Positions 22,601-34,179 of a stretch of DNA of 64,000 nt are shown here, piece by piece. Both the position numbers and the translations under genes were made by a program. Each line of letters opens with the position of its first letter. Within the stretch, counting starts at the first letter, position 1. Origin of the DNA: Hanleya hanleyi (Eukaryota; Mollusca; Polyplacophora; Lepidopleurida; Hanleyidae); contig JAVTVY010037044.1 in NCBI GenBank assembly GCA_036873755.1, positions 62,001-126,000 on the forward strand, written 5' to 3'. The notes beneath the pieces are model-generated. The model had not been told where the DNA came from. It made no database searches and was given only the letters and a program-made list of their open reading frames with translations.

Positions 22601-23114
22601 CAGCTGGCGTTTGACGCGAGCAGAAATGAACCACATACAGAAAGCTGCCATCCCGATACTAAAAAACGCGCTGGATCAAATCTACTTTCTCATCGCGCGT
22701 CATTCCCGTGTTATAGATTTTATTGTAATTTGCCATGTCTTTTGCTTCGTGGTGAGTATATATTCAATGCATTCCGTAATCATGTGGAGTGGTATTACCG
22801 ATGTCGGTGATTTTCTTCAATAAAAAAAGGGTAAAACTAAAAGTAAAACGTTTTTCTTTTTCTTGTCCCGTCTCCGCTTCAGCGGTTTGTCACCACCTAT
22901 ATATGAGTGTTCGCTTATATAATACTTGACAAGATAAATTAATGACTTCTTTTTTGTTTATTTTCCCCAGTGTTTTACTTGCTTGACGTGGATTTTTACA
23001 TTTCGTGAATGTCTTCTTCATCCACCAAAAAATGAGATTCTCGGTCGGGCGATCAAAAGTCCTGGCCTACGGCGCTTGCGTCCCGTGGATAGATTGTTTC
23101 GTCATGGACATTAA

Positions 23115-23495
23115 ATGATTCTTCTTTATCAACTTACAAACGTATTCCAGCGATCTGTAATGCCTGAAAATGGTATAATTTTAATAAAGCAGCCGACAGT
23201 ATGTATTGAAAATGAAGTTCGTGCGCTGGAAATGGGCCCTATAGAGAATACTTTGTATGCGGGAAAGAAGGAAGGGTTTAGGCTCCGCAAAGGATATTTC
23301 AATACATTGGTCTATGAAAAATATCCATCTTCTTTAAAGAAATGTTTTGATGTGTTGGTGTTTGAACTGCGTCCTTTCGTTTTATTTGCAAATGAAGGGG
23401 CCCTCACAGGTTGCATAATGACGGGCGCCACATGCGTGATGAAGTCTCCACGTGAATCAATCGGTCCATATATCTTTTTTAAAGAAATGGCTTGA
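23115..23495 (+). CDS. Hypothetical ORF inside the TTA-flanked transposon
   Basis: A 126-codon frame with no domain that I recognise. The matching part of copy 2 (63674-63916, minus strand) stays open with only a few residue changes, but the two copies are so similar overall that this says little about selection. Non-coding explanations are plausible: 23390-23500 and 23585-23700 look like two diverged copies of one ~110-bp segment (cctcaca.g..gc.....tgacggg...catg). Function unknown; listed because it is the longest frame common to both transposon copies. Confidence 0.2.
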   Translation: MILLYQLTNVFQRSVMPENGIILIKQPTVCIENEVRALEMGPIENTLYAGKKEGFRLRKGYFNTLVYEKYPSSLKKCFDVLVFELRPFVLFANEGALTGCIMTGATCVMKSPRESIGPYIFFKEMA

Positions 23496-23840
23496 TGTGT
23501 TGGCAATCAGAACTGTTTTATTCAAGGTTTATTTTTTTTATCATGGAATTAAAACTTTGAACTCCATGGTTTTATTGACAAATAGGAGACCTCACATGGC
23601 GGCCTACCTTGAGATATGACGGGAGCTGCATGGCGTCTCTGCGTGATTCAGTCGGGACATGTCTTTTTATAATGATCATACATGTAGTTTGTTGGCCTGT
23701 ATACTTTCCCTGATTTACTCATTTCTTATTGAAGATAATATTACTGAAGACAAAAAATTCCCAATGTCATAACGATAAATCGTTATATAAGTGAATGACT
23801 TTCGTATATTTATATGTCTATATTATACTTTTGTCACTAT

Positions 23841-24256
23841 CAAAAATCAAAATCAAAAAATCAAAATCAAATTTTATTTAGTCGGGTAGATACAAACGAG
23901 AAAACATTAGCTCGTAGAGCTATTTATGCCGACTTTTGCAAACAATTTAAAATAATGGTAACAAAACATGATAAAAACATTGAATTAAATTAACTTAAAT
24001 CACACTAAATTAAATTACATTAAATTAAAATAAATTAGAACAAATTAAACTAAATTAAAGATTTAACATGTTAGTTAAAAGATATATAGGTATAAAACAT
24101 CAAATATCACAGAGGGGTGTAAAATTACGTGGAGAGGATAATTTGCCTATAAAAATGCCTATAACGTCAATTTGCATGCAGTGCATCTACAATTGACGTC
24201 CTTCAAGTTTTTTACAAGATTTTTAAAAGTCCTAAAATTTTCAGTAATTCAGTAAT
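23841..24256 (-). mobile_element. Short retroposon with 5-bp target duplication
   Basis: Present in transposon copy 1 and absent from copy 2, where the sequence reads straight through 'gtcactatgtattt' (reverse complement of about 63325-63340). Flanked by ACTAT at 23836-23840 and 24257-24261. The left end is a repeated TCAAAA motif, i.e. a TTTTGA tail on the minus strand, so this is a minus-strand LINE 3' end or SINE. It contains an AT-rich TAAATTAAAT-like stretch at 23980-24065. No coding part is recognised. Confidence 0.8.
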
Positions 24257-26218
24257 ACTATGTATTTCCTCTACGATTACTGGGAGACGCACTAAAAAGT
24301 TCGGCTTATTGCGCTCCTGTCGTCAAATAAACTATTTAAACCAAGTGAATGGCGATATTGTGGTTACTCTGGAAATAGGGAGCTGATCAAGTTCTCTTTT
24401 CTCCCAGCGCGGATGCAATTGGCATATTTCCAAGCAAAAATGAAACACGTATTTTTTTCTTTTCTTGTTCTTGATTACTATTGCGATTTATGTTCTCCAT
24501 TATATATCTCTGACAAAGTTCATCCATGTGTGGACAAAGATGGAAAACTAGGCTCCAGGATTCTGACAATGTTAGTATGGCGATGTATAAATTCCAATTA
24601 AACATGTGTGAACTATAATAAATTTATAATTTCAGTTCAGGAAATGAGCTGCGGCAAATATACTTTATATTTATAAAACCAAGACAGGTGTTAAAAATTC
24701 GATGAATGCATATTAATAATTTCAGAACATGACTAATTTCCTACCCGCAGCTAAAGACATCTCAATGCTGGTGCATGATTGGTGGGGGGCTATGCATTCA
24801 ACAACTATTGATCTGGTCATGTTGTGGCTTTCGAACTGCATGGGGACTCCTTGCATTTTATCATGTGATATAATTTATGGTGAAATATAAGTGAATCGTT
24901 TATTGAGCTTTATTGATCTATCAAAATACGATAATAAATCAACGCTATATGTACATCTGTTCAAGGGGCTTTCCGTGATGGATCATTTTTGACACCAAAT
25001 AATAAATATAACGAACAGCATTTAGAACACCGCAAGATGTGTAATAAATTAAATTGAAACAATATTATGTCGAGTATCAAATGTTGACAGTGTCAGTTAC
25101 GGCCTACCAGGAAAATCCCGGGTGGTCATTTGGTGTGCATAAAAAGCCATCTGGACCTGGAGACTATCACTATTTTCCCATACGAAAAAAAATTAGTAGC
25201 GGTGAAGAAATTTGATGCACACACCTTACAACTCTATATACCCGGGAACGGCAACGACTTTGAGCTCTCCTCCTTTCTGGGCCTCATGTGCAGACGTCCC
25301 ACGCGTGTCACACACTATCAATACAGAGCAGGTCGGACAGTACAATAGGGGACAGCTAGGGGTTTAGCATATACGGTTAACATTCGGGATCAACATCCGC
25401 CGAATGCCATCTATCAAATTTGTTATATAAATGTCATACAAATACGTAATATAATAATGTGTGGTTTGATATCACAACAAAGTCCTTATTTGTCTATCAA
25501 ATTAATTCAATTTACGAACATTTTAAGGAGCTTAATTCACCAACTTGTTCACCCGATTATTGTATCATTCTTTACGATATTTGGTCACATCGGACTTTTA
25601 ATAAAACCAAATCAGTATGGTGATATTTCTCTGTCGAAGTTTAATATTATATAGTTCATCTCGTTTTCTTCCAAAAAAAATAATACACGCGCGTTAGTTC
25701 CTATATGTCGCTCGTTCTATAATTCCCGGTAAATAATTCCTCAGAATATGCACGAAAGATCCACTTTTATTATATTAAATACATTTATTGAATTTGCTGT
25801 AGATAAACGTCAAATCTTTGCCATAGTTGCTTTGAAAGGACGAAAGTACTTCTTCAGAGGAAGTGGGTTATATACCTACGAAAGCTAGTGCAAAATAAAT
25901 ACAGTTAAGTCTCAAAGGTGCTGACTTTTCGAGTGTTCTGTTTTTGTTTTGTTTTTTTTGTTTTTTTTTTTCGTTCTAATAAGAGTCGACACGATAGCCG
26001 TAATGTGAGCCCTTCAGCGAATTCTGACCGCTATCATACATACTAATTTGAACGTTCAAAAAAGAATGTTCTTTTTCTGACGTTCATTTTTCTGACAGGG
26101 TAGTGTTCATTTTCTGACTGTCGAACGTTCGTTTGCTAGAAGAAAAAGAACGAGTACCTGCTCATTTTCTGACGCATTCTTTTAGTTTGAACGTCAAAAG
26201 TTTTGACACGCTCCCTTA

Positions 26219-26752
26219 TGAATATGACTATATGCAGGCGCCTTCAAAAACCGATCCATTCAAAGCCCGTTCCTTCTCATTCACCAAACGCTATATAGAC
26301 GATGTTCTCGCTGTGGATAATCGCTATATAAATGACGCAGTGAAGGATATATATCCACCTTCACTGGATTTGAAGGAAACTACAGATAGCCCTACAGGCA
26401 CATCATGTTCAGATCTATATGTCTACAAAAATGAAGCGGGCATTCTCGTCGACTTTATGACAAAAGAGATGATTACAATTTCGACATCGTAAACTATCCC
26501 TTTCTGGACAGTAATATTCCAGTGGGACCTGCATATGGCGTATACATATCTCGCCTAGTAGCATTTCCTAGATCCTGTGTTAATTGTGACGATTTCAATC
26601 AACGTCACAAAACATTGTTGCAGAAACTTATAAAACAGGGCTATTCCTCCAAGCGCCTCCACTCAAAGTTTCTCAAATTTGGCGATACATATCGCATGCT
26701 GATAGCAAAATACGAACGTAGCGTGCAAGATCTATGGCGTTACGTTTCGTAA
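26219..26752 (+). pseudogene. Penelope-like reverse transcriptase fragment (copy B, right)
   Basis: Continues copy B after the inserted transposon: 'YEYDYMQAPSKTDPFKARSF', then the catalytic YIDD box (RYIDDVLAVDN) near 26295, then the thumb. A small deletion near 26445 ('attctcgtcgac' in place of 'attctctctcgtcgac') shifts the frame; the C-terminal part is open again at 26522-26752 (MGPAYGVYISRLVAF to DLWRYVS). Ends at the same stop codon as the other copies. No endonuclease domain follows. Confidence 0.75.
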
Positions 26753-27479
26753 CTTGTGTCTAATTCCGCTCAACCCGGGGCTAGGGGCCGTATGAATCCA
26801 TGTACTTCAAGATCCTCATGGCGGTCATATGAACAGACGCAATCAAAGCGTGACTGAGATACACCATTCTCTAGATAACGAATTTAGAACGATTATTATG
26901 GATTAAGAATACTGATCAGCGATACGGATTTTATATTTTTGGAACATCATGATGTCTTGTCGGCATCATTGAAAACTGTTGACCGCTTCTCTCTTGCAGA
27001 AAACTAGCCTATGTTTATGTATACTATGATTGTCTTTTTTGAATTTGGTGCTAATACTGTCATATGGATATGGAATAGGTCTTTGGATTATGGACGCGGA
27101 TATATATTCTTTAATGGACGACGGTTGAATTATGGATGACGGACTAGACGCTTGTATTCGTAAGACAGCACTACAAAAAGGTAAAAGTGGGAACACTCTG
27201 TCGCATGTAGACACACCATCATTATAACATTCATAAAGAGACTGGCTATTGCTCTTTTTTTAAAATTTGCATTAAATAAACTTTTCTTTCATTCATCACA
27301 TATTCAGACTTGGAAAATTTTAGCTGGAGAGTAAGATGCCGAGGAATCGGAATATGGTGCACAACTATCTCGTTTGTAACATTTGCCAGATCGTGTTTAT
27401 CATGCTAATATCTCAATCAATGCAAGTGGACATATCCCCTATAAGAAGGCAGGCGTGTATTGATTGATATACATAACGT

Positions 27480-28255
27480 GTAGGCCATTAAAGGATATGC
27501 GCGTCCATAATCCAAAGTCCTATTCCATGTAACAGCATTAGCACCAAATTCAAAAAGACAGTCATAGTATACATAGACATAGGCTAGTTTCCTGCAAGAG
27601 GGAAGCGGTCAACAGTTTTTCAATGATGCCGCCAAGACATCATGATGTTTTAATCCACATGATATTCGTTTTAAAATCTTCATCTAGAAAATGATGCATC
27701 TCAATCACGCTTTGATTGTGTCTTTTCGTATGAAGACCATGGGAATCATGAAGTACATGGGTTCATACGGCCCCTAGTTCCGCGTTGAGCGAAATTAGAC
27801 ACAAGTTACGAAACGTAACGCCATAGATCTTGCACGCTACGCTCGTATTTTGCCATCAGCATGCGATATGTATCGCAAAATTTGAGAAACTTTGAGTGGA
27901 GGCGCTTGGTTATATCCCTGTTTTATAAGTTTCTGCAATTATGTTCTATGGCGTTGAGTAAAATCGTCACATTTAACGAAATTGTAATCATCACTTTTGT
28001 CTTAAAGTCAACGAGAGAGAACAGTTTCCTTGAACACAGACATTATCAATGAACTTAGATGGGCAATAACGTCCTGATGAGGGATTGTAGTATAGAGAGT
28101 CGAGAAATCCCATGTGGATACAGGTTTATACATGTTTATGCGGTATGTGACCTTTAGCATCAATTTCTTCTTAGACATTTTGACATTTTGAGCAATACCT
28201 TTCCCAAAATGATTCAACAGGGTGGAAAGAAGCTTGGGGGTGCAGCTTATAAACT
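27480..28255 (-). mobile_element. Penelope-like retroelement, copy E (minus strand, internally deleted)
   Basis: Reading the minus strand from 28255 down: motif A region (STWDFSTLYTTIPHQD) near 28085-28130, then a jump to the C-terminal RT part, the stop region (27808, 'cgttacgtttcgtaa'), and the 3' tail to about 27480. The motif B and YIDD segments are missing, so an internal deletion removed the catalytic core (junction near 28020-28030). Head-to-head arrangement with copy B, whose tail ends ~325 bp away. Confidence 0.75.
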
Positions 28256-28560
28256 GTGAATCGAAAGTGCATTAAAACACGACACTTTATAAAGACATAT
28301 TTGTTCCTACTTTGAAAACATATAAAGTATTCCACCTTAAAACACATACAGTGTTTTGCCTTAAAACAACTTCGGTTACCTAATTTAAAATTAGGTTGTG
28401 ATTTAAAATGTGAAGTGTCTCATTGCAAAACACTTCAAGTGTTACAAAACAAAAACAGTTAAACTGTTTTAAAATATAAGAATGAAAGTTGTTTTAAAAT
28501 AAATCAATTTGAGTGTTTATGAGCTTGTCTCTACTTTAGCACTTTCAAATCCACGAAGAT
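28256..28560. repeat. AACACT-rich border, left
   Basis: Dense, irregular repeats of AAAACACTT, AAGTGTT and GTTTTAAAA on both strands. A similar zone at 34180-34385 carries related words in inverted arrangement ('cactttataaagacata' here, 'tatctttataaacactttt' there). Possibly the two ends of one ~6-kb element. Confidence 0.4.
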
Positions 28561-29738
28561 AAAATAACAAACAACTTGGATTTAACTTAAATATTTATTT
28601 AAAATCATTCAGGATATTGATACAATGTTAATTTTGTTCACAATCAACCTGCTACATTTGTCAAATCAGATTTCTCAATACACAGTTATACTAAAATATT
28701 TCTGGACAAAATATATCTATAGAATAAACCAACATCAGACAAAACTGTATATGTTGCCACATGCCGTCATAATTGTCTAGTTTCCACAAAAATGTGGACT
28801 GTTTCCCAAATGTTACTTGCGTCTAGTCCCATCAACACAGTGGTGAGCAAGGGGATATATTTTGGTGAAATCGAAGTCAAACATAGGAAACTGGTAAGTC
28901 AGCTGTGTGATATTTAGCCTTGAAAATCTGTATATGCTAACCCATATGCACGAGTATCCTGTGAAATGTAACATCACACACTAGGCGATTCGGTCTGTAT
29001 TCTTTTCGAAAGTTCTGTGTAATTTGAATTGAGACATGTGAATCCCCATCCACAAGCATAGCCCGTAAAATCACAACATACTCAAGAGATTGAGACTGAA
29101 TACTTCTGCATCTGCCGAATTCTGTAACATAAAATGACCAATCCTGAAGTAGTAAATTATAACACAAGTAAGCTGGCATCTAGCTGGCAAATTGACATAC
29201 ACTGGAAACTTATTATAAACTACCTAAGGATTTAATACATTTTGTTTTCATAAAATATCTCCATTTTGAAAAAAATACTCCAATGAACATATGTGAACTA
29301 AATTATTATATTACCGACAAATAACAGACCACCTGAAGTTTTTACTATAATGGACAATAACCTTGAAATATATTATTTACATACCTGGACGCTTATCCAT
29401 CCAATGTTAATCATAGCCCCCCTCAGCAAGACTCTGCCAATTTTGTCCTGAAAAGTGCTTTCTGCAACCTGAAAATAATTGAGATAGATTATTTATCATA
29501 GGACAATTATATGAACAGATATATAAAAATTGATAATCTCAAAATAGCTGGCCCTTAGAATATGTATCACAGCAACAAAAGGAACATGTGAAATAAAAAA
29601 GTTTACATACCAGTGGTTGACCAAATGTTATCATCATTCAATTCGCTTTGATGTTGCTCCCTGTCATTATTACCTGGATATCTCAGCAGTACCAATCTGT
29701 ATAGGAATGGAATAATCCAAGCATTAAAAAGTACATCC
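28561..29738. other. Non-coding AT-rich stretch
   Basis: No gene or known repeat recognised; only short random frames. Confidence 0.4.
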
Positions 29739-29742
29739 TTAA

Positions 29743-30315
29743 CTCTATCTGGCCTGGGCTTTTTGGGACCTGTCCATGCCTGGGGGGCCGAAATGACCGC
29801 CTTAATTATTTTTCTTACCCATTGAGCTAGGGAGCTAAAACTTATGACACTATACCCTTGGGTCAAGCTCTACCAGAAAATGTAAAAATATTCTAGGTGA
29901 TCGCTTTGATGACGTCACAGTGACGTCATTTTCAAAAATGGCATTTTTTGGTCGATTTTTCTGTCAGATTTTCCGAATATTTTATTTATGAAATTTCTCC
30001 GCAAAAACTGCATGATAAATTAGTAAATATTAATATGATGTGAAATAAAATAGTTTTTGCCCACTTTTCATCGCGGAAAAGCAGAAATTTTGAAGTATGA
30101 CAAAAACATAACTTTTCTGGTACCCGACGTGGCCGCCATCTTGAATTTACCCATGATCCTCTGCTCGTGGGTTACGGAAATAGGCTAAAAATGACCCCAA
30201 TATCATAAACTATAAAGTCAAGGAGTTTCAGCTCTCCATTTCTGTCGTTCCGGAGATAGCGCAGAAGTTTGGTAGGAGGGCATTTTGCTCCCCCCCCCCC
30301 CCAGGCCTGGTAGGG
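29743..30315. mobile_element. TTAA-flanked MITE, copy 2 (uninterrupted)
   Basis: Flanked by TTAA (29739-29742) and a mutated TGAA (30316-30319). Collinear with 11565-12750 but lacking the 5S-derived SINE, so it is the empty-site reference. Carries the same long C run just inside its right end. Non-autonomous. Confidence 0.7.
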
Positions 30316-30499
30316 TGAACACTTACTCTTTCGTAATCACGTAATGCGTGTATCTAAATAACAAATGGCAAAACTTACCAGGTTGAAGGCCCGCATGGCT
30401 GACACAAGCATGGATGATACATACATGTAAAACCGCCGTTCTACGGGTCACTCTGACACAAACATACACACACACAGCTGGTAGGGTAATTTTATCCAA

Positions 30500-32500
30500 T
30501 AGCACATGTATGGAAGGCAAACACGGCCAAAAATACTACAGCGAATCAAATAAGCTTGAGTCAAACGATTAACGTTCGTTTACCAAACAATTAATGCCCA
30601 TTTGACAAACGAATAACGTTCGCTTACCAACCGAACAACGTACAGGCAAACAATTAACGTTCGTTTACCAAACAATTAACGTTCATTTGACAAACGATTA
30701 ACGTTCGCTTACCAAACGAACAACGTACAGTCAATCAACATCAGTCAACAGAGGGCGCCCCCATCACAATTAAGGGGAGATAATTTGGATGATATAAAAG
30801 CATACCGATACAGCAGGCGCTTGTGTTGTACCTTGTAGTTCTTTGTTTTGTCACTGTTTTTGTATGTTCATGCCATAAGTCTCTCCGGGGCACAAATGTG
30901 CAATAAAGTATTTGATTTGATTTGATTTGTGATTTGTGAACACCAAAACATATCCGTTGTGATCAGATCTACATAGCGACAATGGCAAAATAGGGAGCGA
31001 GTTTGTAGATTTGGTTTTAATCAGATTGGATTTTGTACTACTTTGTTTACTTTTGAGATATGGTTGCATCATCTAAATATCTTCCACAACATATTCAGTC
31101 TTCAATGAGAAATTCTGAAAAGACTACCTGCTATCACGGGTTGTCCACAAGCAGCATGCATTATTGTAAAGAAAGGAAGTAAATGTGTTGAGGAAACTGC
31201 TTATTTTCTGTTCCATCTCAGGAAACCTCCAAATAAGTGTGTGTGTTGGGGGGAGGGGAGATTCGACTATCATAGCACTTCAGGCGAGAGTCCACGCTCC
31301 TATGGCAAGATGGTTGTATTTTCGGCATATTAAACAACGTATCGTCACTCAATAATCAACTGCATTTTTTGTTATGTATGGTGATTTATTGTTTCGTTAT
31401 TTTTAAGAAATATGTGATATATTGTATTTGATAAATTTTGGTTGCAAATAAAGAAAGACGTTTGATCGTTTTCTGAAAGTAATGTTCTCTCTGAAATCTG
31501 AATTATGCGGTTATCTCTAAGACATTGGTCTTCAGCATAGGGCGAGAGGGTGCTGACACGTTCGGAGAGAAGTTGAGCAGTATGAACAACAACAAAAATG
31601 TGAACGAAAGTTTAGCTTCGTTTTTAACTTTTTACCATTAATCTTACTAAAATTTTTACCATTAATCTTACTAAAATTTGTCTTTGATTTATACCATTAA
31701 TCGTCTAAATTTTCAATTCCATGCAAACTATAGCCTATTCAGCAGTTATGATTCATCACAACCAACTGAACAACGCGGACAGAACCTCTCAAAATGAAGC
31801 ATTTCATGGAATGAATTTAAGTTTTGTCATAACTAATGTTGTCCGGGCCTTGTGATTTAAAATGGAAGATCCTGACGAAATTATTAGCGTGAATAGTATA
31901 CATTAATTAGCAACGGTAAAGTCTTCTAAATTGGTTCGAAGAGGGCAATGTTGCTGCAGCATGAACTGGAGCATATGTTTCTTCTGGGTATTCAGAATAT
32001 AGAGCCGAAAACATTACAAGTACTTGGCTAACTGCGAAATATACCCCTGCAGCGTATCGTCACGCACGGGATGTATTTATTTACACCTAAAATACTCTGG
32101 CATCAATGAGATTTTAAAATTACTTATATCGTTTATATATTATTATCTCGGTTATGGACGGCCGAGGAGTATCCATGTGGTGGCAGGACGAATATCCGCG
32201 CACGTGATTTTCTTTATCATCCTCGCTTTGGTATTGCGATGAAGTACGTGACTTGATTTTGGGCCATGTGAACTAGCGCGACCTATGTTCTCACTAATTG
32301 TCTCCCCTTAATTGTGATGGTGGCGCCCTCTGTTGAGTGATGTTCATTTGACTGGACGGTGCTCGCTTGGTAAGCGAACGTTAATCGTTTGTCAAATGAA
32401 CGTTAATTGTTTGGTAAACGAACGTTAATCGTTTGACTCAAGCTTATTTGTTTCACTGTAGTATTTTTGGCGGTGTTTTCCTTCCATACACATGTGCAAC
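30500..32500. mobile_element. Foldback element with AACGTTCGTTTACC repeats
   Basis: The left arm (30500-30785) and right arm (32300-32500) are reverse complements, from 'gcacatgtatggaagg' outside to 'cacaattaaggggaga' inside. Each arm holds tandem ~20-bp words of the form 'aaacgattaacgttcgttta'; the left arm has about twice as many, so the arms are unequal (about 285 versus 200 bp). The ~1.5-kb centre contains a retroposon tail (30800-30930) and nothing coding that I recognise. Confidence 0.7.
30800..30930 (+). repeat. LINE/SINE 3' end with (TTTGA)n tail
   Basis: GC-balanced stretch ending 'ctctccggggcacaaatgtgcaataaa' and then 'tatttgatttgatttgattt'. The AATAAA-like signal followed by a simple-repeat tail is typical of CR1/L2-type LINE or dependent SINE 3' ends. 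Located in the centre of the foldback element. Confidence 0.5.
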
Positions 32501-32548
32501 AAATTCAGGATCAACAGTCACTCAGCTCCAACTGCTTTCAGTTAGACC

Positions 32549-32650
32549 AAGGTTCAAGGTTCAAGGTTCTTTATTTGCTGATCACAGCGCCCGTTATCGA
32601 GCAGATATACAATCAAGCGAAGATAATTAAGTATATATACATATAGAATA
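32549..32650 (-). repeat. Retroposon 3' end with (CCTTGAA)n tail
   Basis: On the plus strand three copies of 'caaggtt' precede 'ctttatttgctgatcacagcg'; on the minus strand this is 'aataaag' followed by a CCTTGAA-type tail, the form of a LINE or SINE 3' end just outside the foldback element. Confidence 0.45.
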
Positions 32651-32859
32651 ACCTAGTTGATTAGAAATAATTTGATTTACAGAAAAATAACATCCAGTCT
32701 GTTGGAGTTCCAAGTCTTTCACAGCGAACCACACTAAAGTCATCCACACACGGTAACTAGACCATGTAGACTATCGTATCGAATTAAACCTGTCTGGTGA
32801 TATAATCTTATGTATTGTAGTTTGCAGTTGTCATTAGTGTTACTATCTTATACAAATGT

Positions 32860-33712
32860 TATCTTCGGATGCATCGTCACTGGTATATAAGGCGTACTTG
32901 GAACAAATCGATGAGAATAAGTTAACAGGATGTAACAATTGGGTCAGTTACATAAACAAATCTGTTGTTTTCTATTAATTGAGGCCATCTGTGGGAGAAC
33001 CAATCTTGTACCCAACCAAAAGGCGCCGTGAGATTTATCCAGAGAACTCTAATTTCGAAATACAAAAGCCAGTGGAAAGAAAAACATGTTAGTATCCCCG
33101 GAAATTGAAACGTACCAGAAATTCAAACAACAATTATGAGAAGAGTACACTATTTTAAATTCATCCAACCGCAAACATAGAGTTGCCTTGATAAGATACA
33201 GAATAAGTGCCACGACCTACAAATAGAACGGGGTAGATATGCCGTTACATTTATCCCCAGTGATGACAGACTATGTCAGCAGTGTGGGATAGCAGAAGAT
33301 GAGAAGCACTTCCTAATAGAGTGCCCCAAACATGATATACCACGTGTAAATCTTTTGAAGACAGCTCGGCAATATGTACCTGATCTAGATAATATGCCAA
33401 AAACAGACCGTTTTATATATATATTATTACATCAGGGGTGCCAAAAGTTACTAGTGCTGTTGCAGAATTTGTTTATTTAAGGTTCCTGAGATTATCTGCT
33501 CCAGCCCAGTGAAATCACCCCTGTCACATGCATGTTGCATGATATATACTATATATACATATATAATTGTGTTTAGTAAGTTTAATGTTTTCTTGTGTTT
33601 CCATTGCTCAATGTTACTACGTTTGTATTTGTGCAATTGTGTTTTTTTTATATAATTGCCATTAGCCCTTGTGGCATAGTAGTGCATAAAGATTGATTGA
33701 TTGATTGGTTGT
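32860..33712 (+). pseudogene. LINE polyprotein C-terminus and 3' end
   Basis: Frames in this stretch, with shifts, give the C-terminal region of a non-LTR retrotransposon: a block near 33180-33260 (RYRISA...LQIERGRYA) and a Cys/His cluster 'LCQQCGIAEDEKHFLIECPK' near 33266-33325. The 3' end carries AATAAA-like 'gtgcataaa' and a GATT-repeat tail at 33690-33708. The upstream part has stops in every frame. Same C-terminal architecture as the LINE at 36360-39738 (CxxC..H...C) but a different copy. Confidence 0.65.
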
Positions 33713-34179
33713 AATACCTATCATGTGGTAATCATGTAATAATTCATGCGCCATAGGCTACTTTGGACCTACGGAAATGTCTTTGAAGTTGTTTTTAATA
33801 CATAAAATACAAGTTTTTGAGAGAGAAAGAATAAATTGGTCGTCAGCGGGATTGGTAATGGCGGGATATACGCCATGCCAAATATCATTTCTTCATAAAA
33901 TGCAGTGAATGTACACAAGTCATGTGCCAGGTGTTCAACACTTCACAATTCATGATTGTGACTGCTTTATTTTATTTTCCGTCATTGTGGTGAGAAATTT
34001 GCCAAAAAAGTCATATAGATAGATATTATTATTAATTTAATACAGATTCAATAACAAAATAGTTAAATTTTCCAGTAACTTACAGTATCTCGGTATTTGA
34101 GAAACTTGCCAATATTTTGGAATAGGATATAAACACCGTTTCCTAGCAACATAAAATTTGAATTACCAGCCATCAATTA
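33713..34179. other. Non-coding AT-rich stretch
   Basis: No gene or repeat recognised. Confidence 0.4.

Larger units (their letters stand above)
22393..26215. mobile_element. TTA-flanked DNA transposon, copy 1 (3,823 bp)
   Basis: Starts and ends with a 24-bp perfect inverted repeat beginning GGGAGCGTGTCAAAAG (22393-22416 and 26192-26215), flanked by TTA at 22390-22392 and 26216-26218; the uninterrupted PLE copy D shows a single TTA. A 3-bp TTA/TAA duplication and GG-starting ends fit the PIF/Harbinger superfamily. The ~200 bp inside each end are filled with GAACGTTC, 'gttcatttt' and 'tcagaaaatgaac' words. No transposase or Myb-like frame is recognised; only short ORFs of unknown meaning remain. 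A second copy, reversed, begins at 62121. Copy 1 additionally carries a retroposon at 23841-24256. Confidence 0.85.
21952..27155 (+). mobile_element. Penelope-like retroelement, copy B (split)
   Basis: A 5'-truncated copy beginning at 'gcattttgggaaagg', equivalent to 14705 in copy A. RT sequence occupies 21952-22392 and 26219-26752, separated by the TTA-flanked transposon at 22393-26215; the 3' tail runs to about 27155. Excising the insert and one TTA gives 'ctgttctcttatgaatatg', exactly as in copy D. Confidence 0.8.

Noticed and set aside
30540..30740. CRISPR-like or satellite array
   Set aside because: Units are contiguous without spacers and are mirrored at 32340-32440, so they are foldback arms.
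32024..32242. Plus-strand ORF with hydrophobic C-terminus
   Set aside because: Lies inside the foldback centre; random-looking, no partner sequence and no family resemblance.
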